A stretch of 64,000 nucleotides of DNA from Rivularia sp. PCC 7116 (GTDB taxonomy: Bacteria; Cyanobacteriota; Cyanobacteriia; Cyanobacteriales; Nostocaceae), in assembly GCF_000316665.1 (NCBI RefSeq), contig NC_019678.1:7039001-7103000 (forward strand). Direction: 5' to 3'. Shown here piece after piece: positions 1 through 8,085 of the stretch; position 1 is the first letter of the stretch; the number at the start of each line of letters is the position of its first letter. The notes under the pieces were generated by a model that saw only the letters and a list, made by a program, of their open reading frames with translations, was not told the origin of the DNA and did no database searches. The translations under genes were made by a program, and so were the position numbers.

Positions 1-694
1 AGCTATTGGAAGTGCGTCATCAAGCGTAAATAAAAATGTTCAAAGCGATGCACAAAAATCTACCGAGACTGAGCCTAAAGCGAATACTGGAGGAAGCAAA
101 TCTAGGTTTGGTATAAGCTCAAAAGCGATGTTAGTAGCTCATGCTCCTAGAAGTTCGAGAACTATCAGAGCATCTCGTACCTCTAAGAAAAGAAGATCGA
201 GAGCTATCAGAGCAACTAATGCTTCTAAGAAAAGATCGAGAAAGATTAAAGTAGCTCGTGCTTCTAGAAGAAGACTGTATTGGAGATTGCCTTGGGTTGG
301 AGCAACCGCAACAGTAACTCAGCGCTGGCATTCGGATAGCTGGGGTAGATATAAAAGTGTAGATTTTGGATTACCTGCCGGAACACCTGTAGTAGCTCCT
401 ATTGCAAGTAGAGTCTTATCGTTCTGTAATGCAGGTAGAAATCATCTAGCAATTCGCCTACAAGCGGCAGATGGCAACAGGTATAGCTTAGTTCACGTTA
501 AATCGAGAAGCGTGTATGTCAATAAAAGGTATAGAAAGGGTCAAATTATAGGAGTTATAGCCCGTAATACACCCCGCAATCGTTGCGCTAGATCGACTGG
601 TCCGCATTTACATATGTCTTTCCCAAGACAGAATTTTAAATTAGGTAGATATTGGTTTTCGCGCTCTTATATCCCTAAAAGATTGAAACCTTAA
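1..694 (+). CDS. M23 family (LasA-like) peptidase, 5' partial
   Basis: The reading frame is open from base 2 to the TAA at 692-694, so the gene starts before the window; the ATG at 128 is only an internal methionine. Numbering from that Met, residues 1-50 are a very basic low-complexity stretch with repeated RTSKKRRSR / NASKKRSRK units, and residues 51-188 form the peptidase domain. Expected zinc and catalytic residues are present: H68 and D79 (H-x10-D, closer to the LasA spacing than to the usual HxxxD), H123 in LVHVK, and the HxH pair H160/H162 in GPHLHM. M23 enzymes cut peptide cross-links in peptidoglycan, so this is probably a secreted or periplasmic wall hydrolase; any signal peptide would lie outside the window. 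The basic tract could bind anionic wall polymers (inference). Confidence 0.72.
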   Translation, partial: AIGSASSSVNKNVQSDAQKSTETEPKANTGGSKSRFGISSKAMLVAHAPRSSRTIRASRTSKKRRSRAIRATNASKKRSRKIKVARASRRRLYWRLPWVGATATVTQRWHSDSWGRYKSVDFGLPAGTPVVAPIASRVLSFCNAGRNHLAIRLQAADGNRYSLVHVKSRSVYVNKRYRKGQIIGVIARNTPRNRCARSTGPHLHMSFPRQNFKLGRYWFSRSYIPKRLKP

Positions 695-721
695 GATTAA
701 TTTCAGAGGCTTAATAGATTC

Positions 722-877
722 AGGACTTACGCAAAGCAAAATTGTCATTGCAACCGAAACAGAGTGTAGGGAAGCAATCCCAAGCTTTCGAGAGACGATC
801 TACCTCGCTGTCGCATGTCCTAACGGACACGCTGCGCTAACGTAATGACGCAATCACCTTAGCGCAGCGTAAGTCCT
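722..877. repeat. MITE-like element with perfect 11-bp terminal inverted repeats
   Basis: AGGACTTACGC at 722-732 is exactly repeated in inverse at 867-877. The interior carries a stretch (tcgcatgtcctaacggacac, just before 831) that recurs next to the RTX gene near 9218. No coding capacity. It lies between the stop of the M23 gene and a terminator-like hairpin at 887-912. Confidence 0.7.
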
Positions 878-886
878 AATATTAAG

Positions 887-912
887 AGGTTTCCTATTAA
901 GGGAACCTTTTT
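887..912 (+). terminator. Probable terminator of the M23 gene
   Basis: An 8-bp stem, AGGTTTCC (887-894) with GGGAACCT (901-908) including one G:T pair, has a 6-nt loop and is followed by T's. It is probably the original terminator of the M23 gene, now separated from the stop codon by the inserted repeat. Confidence 0.55.
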
Positions 913-1070
913 GTCGATTGTTGAACAGAGCAATTTATGTTTAATGGCTTGGTATGCTTTGCAACTTTGACCAAATATTAAATAACAGTATTAGATAAAT
1001 TCATAACTTCTGTCCGGAGTTATGCAATTAATGCATGAATTTTATAACAACTAGAGGGACGCAATGTTTA

Positions 1071-1101
1071 TGTAGGATGTTCATTGTCCATCCTACATTT
1101 T
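1071..1101 (+). terminator. Orphan terminator-like hairpin
   Basis: TGTAGGATG (1071-1079) pairs perfectly with CATCCTACA (1089-1097) and is followed by TTTTCTT. No recognised gene ends just upstream, so it may close a small untranslated transcript or be a copy of a palindromic repeat. Confidence 0.4.
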
Positions 1102-1273
1102 CTTAGTTAGATGCAATAAAAATGTATGCTGTTCGATATTCGCCGCTATCCGGATAAAAAATGAAAATAATTTTCTAAGTCAAAATAATAAAAAATATTG
1201 TCTTAAATGATAAAGTCTTAAAGACAGTTTGAAAATAAGAGTATTAATTGATTGTAAATATTTTTAATTGTAA

Positions 1274-1412
1274 TACCAATTCTGTATGAGGCTGCGCTTA
1301 ATCGCCCATGTCCTTACGGACACGCTCCGCTAACAGCCTGGAAGGCTGGGGCTACTGAAACTAAGCCCGCCTACGCGGGCTAAATTAGGCGCATCTTTAT
1401 AAAGAAATGGTA
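1274..1412. repeat. MITE-like repeat, copy 1 of a second family
   Basis: The ends are imperfect inverted repeats: TACCAATTCTGTATGAGGC on the left, and TACCATTTCTTTATAAAGA read inward from the right. Internally there is a stem around 'ggggctactgaaactaagcccgc'-like sequence. A second copy in the same orientation lies at about 42115-42256. No open reading frame. Confidence 0.7.
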
Positions 1413-1671
1413 TAAGGTGTGTGATTGAAGAGTATAATACACCTGCTTTAGTAGGAATTTTAACAAATTAATTTTTGTAGCTGAATGATAAAAAAATTAG
1501 TCGGTTTTGTGTTTCCCTGTGCCATAATCTCTACTTGCTTTCCCGAAAAATAATTTAATTAAGTAAACCGAATTTCAATATTCATGTTTTAATAACAACA
1601 TTCGCGGAACCTCAGTAACGCTAAAACACTCATACAGTACACATAAAATACAAAGAATTACTCAACCTCGA

Positions 1672-3231
1672 ATGTCTAAAAAGTCTTCTCTAAGTTTACT
1701 ATTATTATTCTTCGGAGTTCAATTTGGTGTCAATCAGCAAGCAGCAACAGCACAAACAAATTCGGGAGTAGTAATACCAACAACCCCCAGAAATACACCT
1801 CGGGTTCCCAGTCGAACTATACCTACACTTCCTAGAAGAACACCTACAACTCCTAGAAGAACTCCCGCACCTTCAGGAAATAGATTTTGCGCTTCTCAAT
1901 TAAATTATGCAGTTGATTCTATAACAAATCGTACTCAATTTAACAGAACGCATTGGGGCATTATGGTGCAAAATCTGGGTTCACCACGAACTTTGTATAG
2001 CCGCAATCATAAAAAATATTTTACTCCTGCATCCGTCACTAAGTTGATGACAACGGCAGCAGCTTTACAAACTCTTAGTCCTAATTATCGTATCCGTACT
2101 TCAGTGTATGAAACTGGAAATGGCGTAGTACAAGTAGTTGGTAGAGGAGATCCTAGCTTAAAAAGCGAACAGCTTGAAGTCTTAGCAAAACAGTTGCGTC
2201 AAAAAGGTGTTCGCCGAATTAATAGATTAATAGCTAATGATGCTTACTTTAAAGGTGAAGCTGTCGAGCCAAGTTGGATGTGGGAAGATGTACAGTTTTA
2301 TTACGGCGCACCAGTTAACAGTTTAATGTTAAATGAAAATGCTGCTGTAATTAGGCTATATCCTCAAAGAGTTGGCAGACGTTTGTTATTAAAGTGGGAT
2401 AATCCTTTAGATGCATCTGGATGGAAAGTTGTTAATCAAACGATGACAGCCCGTAAAGGTACAAAGAGATACATAGAAGTTAAGCGGGATTTAAAAGGGC
2501 AAACCTTATATTTAACAGGACAACTTCCCGAAGGTTCTCGCCCCGATATCACCGCGATCGCAGTCTTTAACCCAATACAAAATTTCTTGACACATTTTCG
2601 GCAAAGCTTGAGAAAACAAGGAGTTTCCGTTAAAGGAGCGTACTGGGGAACTACTAAAACTAGCGGAAGAGAATTAGCCGCAGTCCAATCACCACCATTA
2701 TCTGAATTGATTACAGAGACAAATATTAATAGTAATAATTTGTATGCAGAAGCTTTATTAAAAGCATTAGCGACTAAAAAGCCGTTAGAGAGAAACCAAA
2801 CAACCGTTGATGCGGGTTTAGAAGTGATGAAGTCAACCTTAACACGAATCGGAGTTGAGCCTACAACCTATAAATTAGTAGATGGTTCGGGTTTATCTCG
2901 TAAAGACTTAATCAGTCCTCAAGCATTAGTGCAGACATTGCAGGGAATGGCAAAATCTCGCTATGCTTCCGTTTTCCGCGCTTCACTACCGGTTGCAGGT
3001 AAAAACGGCACACTAAAGTATCGTTTTAAGGATATAGCTCCCGAAGGTTTGGTACAAGCAAAAACCGGAACCATGACTGGTGTTGTCACCCTTGCTGGAT
3101 ATGTCAACGCACCTAATTATGGTCCCGTAGCATTCAGTATTATGGTGAATCAAACCGAACAGCCAATTAGAACTGTTAGGAATGCAATTGATGAGATTGT
3201 AGTGCATTTAAGTAAGATGCAGAGGTGTTAA
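1672..3231 (+). CDS. dacB: D-alanyl-D-alanine carboxypeptidase/endopeptidase, PBP4 (S13) family
   Basis: Residues 1-28 are a signal peptide. Residues 33-69 are a Pro/Thr/Arg-rich linker, followed by the S13 penicillin-binding domain. The three active-site motifs are all present: SxxK at S121-K124 (SVTK), SxN at S354-N356 (SNN) and KTG at K464-G466. The 519-aa length fits PBP4-type enzymes, with the characteristic extra domain between the first two motifs. The enzyme removes the terminal D-Ala from, or cleaves cross-links in, peptidoglycan in the periplasm. Its location 1 kb downstream of an M23 peptidase makes a small wall-remodelling neighbourhood, though the two are separated by repeats and probably transcribed separately. 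The proline-rich linker may hold the enzyme away from the membrane (inference). Confidence 0.93.
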   Translation: MSKKSSLSLLLLFFGVQFGVNQQAATAQTNSGVVIPTTPRNTPRVPSRTIPTLPRRTPTTPRRTPAPSGNRFCASQLNYAVDSITNRTQFNRTHWGIMVQNLGSPRTLYSRNHKKYFTPASVTKLMTTAAALQTLSPNYRIRTSVYETGNGVVQVVGRGDPSLKSEQLEVLAKQLRQKGVRRINRLIANDAYFKGEAVEPSWMWEDVQFYYGAPVNSLMLNENAAVIRLYPQRVGRRLLLKWDNPLDASGWKVVNQTMTARKGTKRYIEVKRDLKGQTLYLTGQLPEGSRPDITAIAVFNPIQNFLTHFRQSLRKQGVSVKGAYWGTTKTSGRELAAVQSPPLSELITETNINSNNLYAEALLKALATKKPLERNQTTVDAGLEVMKSTLTRIGVEPTTYKLVDGSGLSRKDLISPQALVQTLQGMAKSRYASVFRASLPVAGKNGTLKYRFKDIAPEGLVQAKTGTMTGVVTLAGYVNAPNYGPVAFSIMVNQTEQPIRTVRNAIDEIVVHLSKMQRC

Positions 3232-3287
3232 TTTTAAGAAACGTGATATGATATTGCGTCTCTACTGATGTTATCTACATAAAAATA

Positions 3288-3308
3288 AGACGTAGCACTG
3301 CTACGTCT
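3288..3308. terminator. Bidirectional hairpin between convergent genes
   Basis: AGACGTAGCA-C-TGCTACGTCT is a near-perfect 21-nt palindrome between the converging dacB and the lipoprotein gene at 3333-3902. The A-run on its left would give U's on the minus-strand transcript. Confidence 0.45.
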
Positions 3309-3332
3309 CTACATATAATTTACGTTATTCTA

Positions 3333-3902
3333 CTATTCAGCCATACAACACAATACTTTTAAAGTCGTCCGATCTAAAGACTCATCAAAAAGTATATCTT
3401 GTACTACATAAATACCATCTCGGACAACATAATTTTGACTCGATTCCGAATTATTAAGTTTTACTGTAACTTCACCCGCTTCGTTTTCCAACTTCAAATC
3501 GCTCATAGGAACTCTTATCAAAGATTCCCGAATAAAATCAGATAATTTTTCACCTTTAATAAGGATATCGCCATCGCTGAAAATTGCTCGATTTAAATCA
3601 AAGTTAACCTTTTTAATTCGATTAAAATCAAATGTTTCAGAATTATTATTCAAGGTAACTTCAATCTGTTTTGTTTGTAGATTAATGTTCACCCATCCTA
3701 TTTTAGATGCTCCTCCAATTAATCTTACATTTGCCTTTTGTGGAAAAACGACTCTAGCAGAATTTTCAGCAGTATATGATTTTATTGCAGGTAATGGAAT
3801 TACAGACTTATTGACTTCAGAAAATTTGCTCTGGTTGCATCCTGTCAGTCCGAAAATTGCAGCTAATAATGTAATTAGCAACACTTTAGATAATACCTTC
3901 AT
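3333..3902 (-). CDS. Small lipoprotein of unknown function (paralogue 1)
   Basis: 189 aa. The N-terminus is a lipoprotein signal with lipobox LTGC (Cys22), followed by NQSKFSEV; the rest is a predicted beta-rich soluble domain. I do not recognise the family. It aligns along its length with the next minus-strand gene (4107-4679): both share KVxLITLxA near the start, an IGWxN/YGWLT turn, an IKKxxF segment, a PDILV/GDILI loop and FDESL near the C-terminus. A tandem duplication is the simplest explanation. The product is likely anchored to a membrane facing the periplasm or thylakoid lumen. It ends in an unusual CCMAE tail. Confidence 0.7.
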   Translation of the reverse strand: MKVLSKVLLITLLAAIFGLTGCNQSKFSEVNKSVIPLPAIKSYTAENSARVVFPQKANVRLIGGASKIGWVNINLQTKQIEVTLNNNSETFDFNRIKKVNFDLNRAIFSDGDILIKGEKLSDFIRESLIRVPMSDLKLENEAGEVTVKLNNSESSQNYVVRDGIYVVQDILFDESLDRTTLKVLCCMAE

Positions 3903-4052
3903 GTATCTAACCTAAGTGTTATTTTATATTCATCATACTTCAATATTTTTTGATTTAAGGTATAGTGATTTGTTAAAATGAACAAACAAAGCTTTTTTTT
4001 ATTTATTAATTTAATTTTTTAAACGAAAATTATAGCGACTAAAGTAAAAAAT

Positions 4053-4087
4053 AAAAAACCTGGTTTATGTCAAAACCAGGTTTTTTA
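4053..4087. terminator. Strong terminator hairpin
   Basis: AAAACCTGGTTT pairs with AAAACCAGGTTTT around a short loop (about 4056-4086), flanked by A's on the left and T's on the right, so it could act in either direction. It lies about 20 bases past the stop of the minus-strand gene at 4107-4679. Confidence 0.75.
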
Positions 4088-4106
4088 ATATTGTAAGCTT
4101 AATTGC

Positions 4107-4679
4107 TTATATATTTAGAAATACTTTCATCTTCATCTTTTGTAAGGACTCGTCAAACTCTATAGTCTCTATCACATATTTACTATTAAGTATGAGTTGT
4201 TCGGAACTAGCAAGTATAGAGTTAGTAAGTTTCAATTTAGCTTCATCTACTCTATTTGCTTGCAATTTAAAATCTTTTGTAGGAACAGCTAGCCAAGTTT
4301 CTTGCTTTACTTCAGACAGTTCTTTTTCGTTTCTCACTAAAATATCAGGAGAAGAAAATGGTGCTTTCCCAATGACAAATTTCAACTTTTTTATATCCTT
4401 GAAATTTATCTTTTGATAATTACCGTTCCAAGTGATTTGAAGTTCTTTTTTTGGAGAATTAAATTGAGTCAGCCATCCATATTTTGGCTTTCCTTCTTTT
4501 AATTCTATAATCACCTGCGGTAGCAAAAGTATTATTGAATCATCAATCGGTACTTGTTCAATTTTTAATGATGACTTAGGCAATTCTGTATCTTTAGATA
4601 ACAAAATTTGATTGTATCCTACTATTCCAACAACCGAAGCTACTAGTGTAATTAGGAACACTTTTGGCACTAGTTTCAT
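4107..4679 (-). CDS. Envelope protein of unknown function (paralogue 2, lipobox lost)
   Basis: 190 aa, homologous along its length to the lipoprotein encoded just downstream (3333-3902). The N-terminus, MKLVPKVFLITLVASVVG, is the same type of signal, but where the sister has LTGCNQ this one reads IVGYNQ: the lipidated cysteine is tyrosine. It is therefore more likely held by an uncleaved N-terminal helix or released by ordinary signal peptidase. The function is not known. A terminator between the two genes suggests separate transcription despite the shared ancestry. Confidence 0.65.
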   Translation of the reverse strand: MKLVPKVFLITLVASVVGIVGYNQILLSKDTELPKSSLKIEQVPIDDSIILLLPQVIIELKEGKPKYGWLTQFNSPKKELQITWNGNYQKINFKDIKKLKFVIGKAPFSSPDILVRNEKELSEVKQETWLAVPTKDFKLQANRVDEAKLKLTNSILASSEQLILNSKYVIETIEFDESLQKMKMKVFLNI

Positions 4680-4810
4680 GTATCCTAATAAAGTGTTAAT
4701 TTACACTGATAATACTTGGTTGTTTTTCGATAATAAAGTATAAAAAATACTATTAACGATAATTAAGCGTCTTTTTTTACTCAAAAATACTTATAAGGTA
4801 AATCCAGAAA

Positions 4811-5178
4811 TTAATCTATAAAGAGATTCTTTTCTTCTTCTACGATATATTTGAAAGCTATATAAGAACCCATAGCAATATCATAGCCAATACAAATTAT
4901 TGGATACCATCGAGGAACAAATGTAGTTAGGCTATGATTATCAATAAGTAAATCTCAAATTGGATGAATTAGCTATCCTATCGCTAAAAGCCAGGATGAA
5001 TATTTTACTCCTACAAAAGCAATTAGACTGAATACAATTACTCCTACAACTTCAGTTAATATCCACGTGGCATTTTGACTCAAAGAAGAAAAACCTACAT
5101 AGATTAAAGCAGCAATAATTAGAGCGATAGCATAAAACTGGTGATGAATTTTTACAAAACTGGAATCTCTCTTGCTAA
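4811..5178 (-). pseudogene. Decayed gene for a small membrane protein
   Basis: Read on the minus strand from about 5178 down to the TAA at 4811-4813, one frame encodes a coherent hydrophobic protein of about 120 aa. It begins KIHHQFYAIALIIAALIYVG, contains a further helix (VVGVIVFSLIAFVGV), and ends KYIVEEEKNLFID. It is broken by two in-frame stops, TAG at 4973-4975 and TGA at 4955-4957, both at positions where the surrounding text (LAIG-x-LIHPI-x-DLL) suggests tryptophan TGG. No start codon remains between the upstream TAA and the first conserved residues. It is best read as a pseudogene. Confidence 0.65.
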
Positions 5179-5286
5179 ATTATAATGGGAACATCTTGCT
5201 CGCTTGATATGCATAGCGAGCAAGATGCTTATCCTACTAATTTTTTTCTAAAATAAAGATATTCAGCTATGCACTCATCTGACTAT

Positions 5287-5721
5287 TTATCCTTTTCTAC
5301 GGCTTAACCAACTATCCACAGAAATTAAATTGAAATTACAACCAGCGAGTAATATAAACAAGATTAAATTATAAATTAATTGCGAACCAGCTATGTCCCA
5401 TTTTTGTAGCAAACAAACCCCGAACATCAAAGTCATCATTAACAGGAAATTAGCTATCAAAGCTTTACGAGTTTGCAAACCCAAAATTAATAGCAAACCT
5501 ACAGCAAATTCTACAATAGGAATTAGATAAGCAGGTCCGGCTATTAATAATGGAGGTATCGCAATATCTTTGTAAAGTCCTACCTGAGAATCAACAAAAC
5601 CAGATATATTAGGGAGTCTAACCAAACCATGAACAAACATATTGATACCAAAAACTAGCCGCAAAAAAGTGTAAGCTAGAACAATATCTGAGTTACGCAA
5701 TTGAACTTTTGGGTTATACAT
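5287..5721 (-). CDS. DoxX family membrane protein
   Basis: The DoxX fold is visible as four hydrophobic helices, with the conserved FxxxHGLVRL segment in helix 1, PxxEFAVGLLLILGL in helix 2, and two C-terminal helices. I place the start at the ATG at 5721 (MYNPKVQ), which overlaps the stop of the upstream DoxX gene by 8 bases. Two ATGs further up (5757, 5781) are possible but would give a 44-68 base overlap, and none has a clear ribosome-binding site. DoxX proteins are small membrane subunits linked to quinol or thiosulfate redox and, in some bacteria, oxidative-stress complexes. Position after a second DoxX and a type-2 NADH dehydrogenase fits a membrane redox unit (inference). Confidence 0.8.
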   Translation of the reverse strand: MYNPKVQLRNSDIVLAYTFLRLVFGINMFVHGLVRLPNISGFVDSQVGLYKDIAIPPLLIAGPAYLIPIVEFAVGLLLILGLQTRKALIANFLLMMTLMFGVCLLQKWDIAGSQLIYNLILFILLAGCNFNLISVDSWLSRRKG

Positions 5722-6151
5722 TTGCTCTATCTGAATCTGTAACGTAGGTGTCGTCATAGTCGTTAGTAGCTGATTCTGCATCTAAGCTAACTGGCCCAGT
5801 TCCGTAGTAATATATCAGTAGCATCGAACCAACTAAACCGAAGTTTTTCAGAAAAGCATTCAATTCTTTAGGATCGGTGAAAGGATTATGAAAGACGAAT
5901 GTTGTAGGAACTAAGAAGATAATTAATAAAATTGCTCCTATACGTGCTTTGAAGCCTAACAAAATTGAAAGCCCACCCACCAAAGTACAGAAAATATTAC
6001 CAAGAAGCAATAATTGTGGTGCGGGTAAACCCCTGTTAGTCATCATTTCTACGATTCCTTGAAAACCAAGAGTGTTAGCAACCGCAGCTTTTAGAAAAAT
6101 TGCTGCGAGAAAAGCTCTACCAATTAACGGAATATATTTTTTGAAGCCCAT
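5714..6151 (-). CDS. DoxX family membrane protein
   Basis: 145 aa with four predicted membrane helices: KYIPLIGRAFLAAIFLKAAVA, the LLLLGNIFCTLVGGLSILLGF pair of segments, GAILLIIFLVPTTFVF, and LVGSMLLIYYYGTGPVSLD. The family is DoxX/SURF4-like. It is the middle gene of an apparent minus-strand operon: type-2 NADH dehydrogenase (ends 6221), this gene, then the second DoxX gene, which it overlaps. The 69-base gap before it carries a TTAGTTG tandem repeat right up to the start codon. The substrate is unknown; by position it may work with the NADH:quinone oxidoreductase. Confidence 0.82.
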   Translation of the reverse strand: MGFKKYIPLIGRAFLAAIFLKAAVANTLGFQGIVEMMTNRGLPAPQLLLLGNIFCTLVGGLSILLGFKARIGAILLIIFLVPTTFVFHNPFTDPKELNAFLKNFGLVGSMLLIYYYGTGPVSLDAESATNDYDDTYVTDSDRANV

Positions 6152-6180
6152 AATGAAGTTAGTTGTTAGTTGTTAGTTGT
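6152..6180. repeat. TTAGTTG short tandem repeat at a start codon
   Basis: Three or so copies of the heptamer TTAGTTG directly precede the ATG of the DoxX gene (minus strand) and occupy the place of a ribosome-binding site. Confidence 0.6.
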
Positions 6181-6220
6181 GAAACTTAGGAGTGAAAAGT
6201 TATGAGTTAGAAATAATTGT

Positions 6221-7498
6221 TTACTGTTCGCTGCTAACTGGTAACTTCTCGCTCTTTCCTGTAGAAATAATAATCCTAGATGCTCCTTCAGAAAAGAAAT
6301 AATATTTCAGCCAATTGAAAAGTACTCCCAAACGGTTACGAATTCCAGGTAAATATAGCAAATGAACTTCTAACCACAGAAACCAGGCAATAAATCCTTT
6401 GATTGGAAATTTTCCAATTTTACCAACTCCTGCATGTTTTGCAATTATAGCCAAACGCCCCTTGTTAAAGTAATTGAAGCTTTTGGGTGATTCTCCACGC
6501 ATTTGTAGAAGGATGTTATCTGCTGCTGTTTTTCCTTGCTGAATAGCTTCTTGTGCTACTCCATTGAATTCTTCTTGAGTATCAACATAGGAAACATCCC
6601 CTACACCATATATGTTTTTATGCCCGCAAAGTTGTAAGGTTTGCTCAACTATAACTTTCTCTTTTGCAGCGGTTTTTACTGACTGTTTCGTTTCAGGAGT
6701 TGCTGCTAATACTCCCGCAGTCCATATAACTGTATCTGTAAAAATAACGGTATTATCTTCTAAATAAACAGCTTCTGGAGTAACTTTACTAACTTTAGAA
6801 TTAAGATGTACCTTGATTCCATGATGGAGCAACCATTTTTCAGTATATTTTCCTAACTTTTGGGGATAGCTAGGAAATAATCTGTCTCCGGATTGTATAA
6901 GTATGACTCTGGCGCTATCTGGATTTAAAGTTGGGTAGTCTTTTTTTAAAGCGCTTTGAATTAATTCGTTTAAACTACCAGCTAATTCTATACCAGTTGC
7001 ACCACCACCGACTATGACAAAAGTTAGTAACCGTGTTTGCTCATCCTTATTAGTAACTTTTGTTGCCTGTTCAAAACGGCTTAAAACTTGGTTGCGGATG
7101 GCGATCGCATCTGTCAAAGTCCTCATAGGAAAACTGTTTTCCGGCGCTCCTGTCACTCCCAGGAATTGAGATTGACTGCCAGTCGCAATGACTAAATAAT
7201 TGTAATCAATTGCTACATTATCTGCACAAACAATTTGATTATCAAAATCAACTTTTCTTACATCAGCTTGCAAAAAATTTACTGTTGGTAAATTTCGTAA
7301 TAAACGACGCAAGGGATAAATAATTTGATGGGGATAAAGTACAGCAGTGGCTACTTGGTAGAGCATTGGGACAAAGGTGTGATAATTATGACGGTCAATT
7401 AGCAAAACATTGACCCCATATTTACCTAGCTTTTTAGCAACTTCTACACCAGCAAAACCAGCACCGATTATTACAACTCTTGGTTTTTGAGAGGTCAT
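6221..7498 (-). CDS. ndh: Type-2 NAD(P)H:quinone dehydrogenase (NDH-2)
   Basis: 425 aa. An N-terminal FAD-binding Rossmann motif (VVIIGAGFAGVEVAKKL, residues 8-24) is followed by the HNYHTFVPMLYQVAT segment typical of NDH-2, a second dinucleotide motif (FVIVGGGATGIELAGSL, residues 160-176) for NAD(P)H, and the GDVSYVD flavin motif near residue 300. The C-terminal hydrophobic/basic stretch (FIAWFLWLEVHLLYLPGIRNRLGVLFNWLKYYFF) is the usual membrane anchor. The enzyme oxidises NAD(P)H and reduces plastoquinone without pumping protons. In cyanobacteria such NDH-2 enzymes are thought to act largely as redox sensors. Two DoxX genes follow on the same strand, 70 bases downstream. One HIP1 site lies near 7100. 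Confidence 0.9.
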   Translation of the reverse strand: MTSQKPRVVIIGAGFAGVEVAKKLGKYGVNVLLIDRHNYHTFVPMLYQVATAVLYPHQIIYPLRRLLRNLPTVNFLQADVRKVDFDNQIVCADNVAIDYNYLVIATGSQSQFLGVTGAPENSFPMRTLTDAIAIRNQVLSRFEQATKVTNKDEQTRLLTFVIVGGGATGIELAGSLNELIQSALKKDYPTLNPDSARVILIQSGDRLFPSYPQKLGKYTEKWLLHHGIKVHLNSKVSKVTPEAVYLEDNTVIFTDTVIWTAGVLAATPETKQSVKTAAKEKVIVEQTLQLCGHKNIYGVGDVSYVDTQEEFNGVAQEAIQQGKTAADNILLQMRGESPKSFNYFNKGRLAIIAKHAGVGKIGKFPIKGFIAWFLWLEVHLLYLPGIRNRLGVLFNWLKYYFFSEGASRIIISTGKSEKLPVSSEQ

Positions 7499-8076
7499 CT
7501 CTCCTTCCTTAAGTGGTTTGCTATAGCTTACTTTTCTGACAACACAATGATACGTAATTTATCTTAGAATTAATGTCTAATTTAAAGAATATATTAACCT
7601 CCTTTGTTAGTGATTTTAAAGACAATTATAAAAATATAACTTTAGACCTAATTCTATCGGAATAATTATACAATTGCAGCGTCTTGAGGAGATTCACAAA
7701 ATTATATTTTCTACTATATAAATACTGTATTAGCTGTGATAATACTAACTGACGTTCAAAATATATACGGTTTATACATAAAAGACTGGTAATTATGTGT
7801 ATAAAGTTATTGTAAAGACTACACATTTTGTCGTAAAAATGGTCTAACTAAAGGGAAAATGGTTCTGGAATAATTCCTCTACAAATTTTATTTGCCATTC
7901 GCCGATAGCGAAATTCAAAATCATACAGTTTTTTCAGGAAAATTGATTTATATTTTGGCTGCTATTTTTTAGCTGCAATTTCTCGAATTGTGAATTTCGC
8001 AATTTAATAATCTGCGGGTGGTAGAGCTTAAAAATTAAAACATAGGAATATTCTGAGTATTCATATTTGAGGTTGA
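7499..8076. other. Non-coding divergent interval
   Basis: A 580-base AT-rich gap between the divergent NDH-2 and RTX-like genes; it must hold both promoters. I see a 10-bp inverted repeat, GCGAAATTCA at 7908-7917 and TGAATTTCGC at 7991-8000, but no gene. The short minus-strand frame at 7626-7826 has no coding character. Confidence 0.5.
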
Positions 8077-8085
8077 GTGTTAGTT

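Larger units (their letters stand above)
913..1671. other. Non-coding interval before dacB
   Basis: No gene is seen. The interval holds a perfect 9-bp hairpin with a T-run (1071-1101), a MITE-like repeat (1274-1412), and AT-rich sequence leading into dacB. A dacB promoter should lie in the last 200 bases, but I cannot point to one convincingly. Confidence 0.5.

Noticed and set aside
4955-4975. Stop-codon recoding (Sec or Pyl) in the membrane-protein frame
   Set aside because: One stop is TAG and the other TGA, the start codon is also missing, and no other gene here shows recoding; pseudogene is simpler.
7626-7826. 66-aa minus-strand frame in the divergent region
   Set aside because: AT-rich, no ribosome-binding site, no similarity, and it overlaps where promoters are expected.
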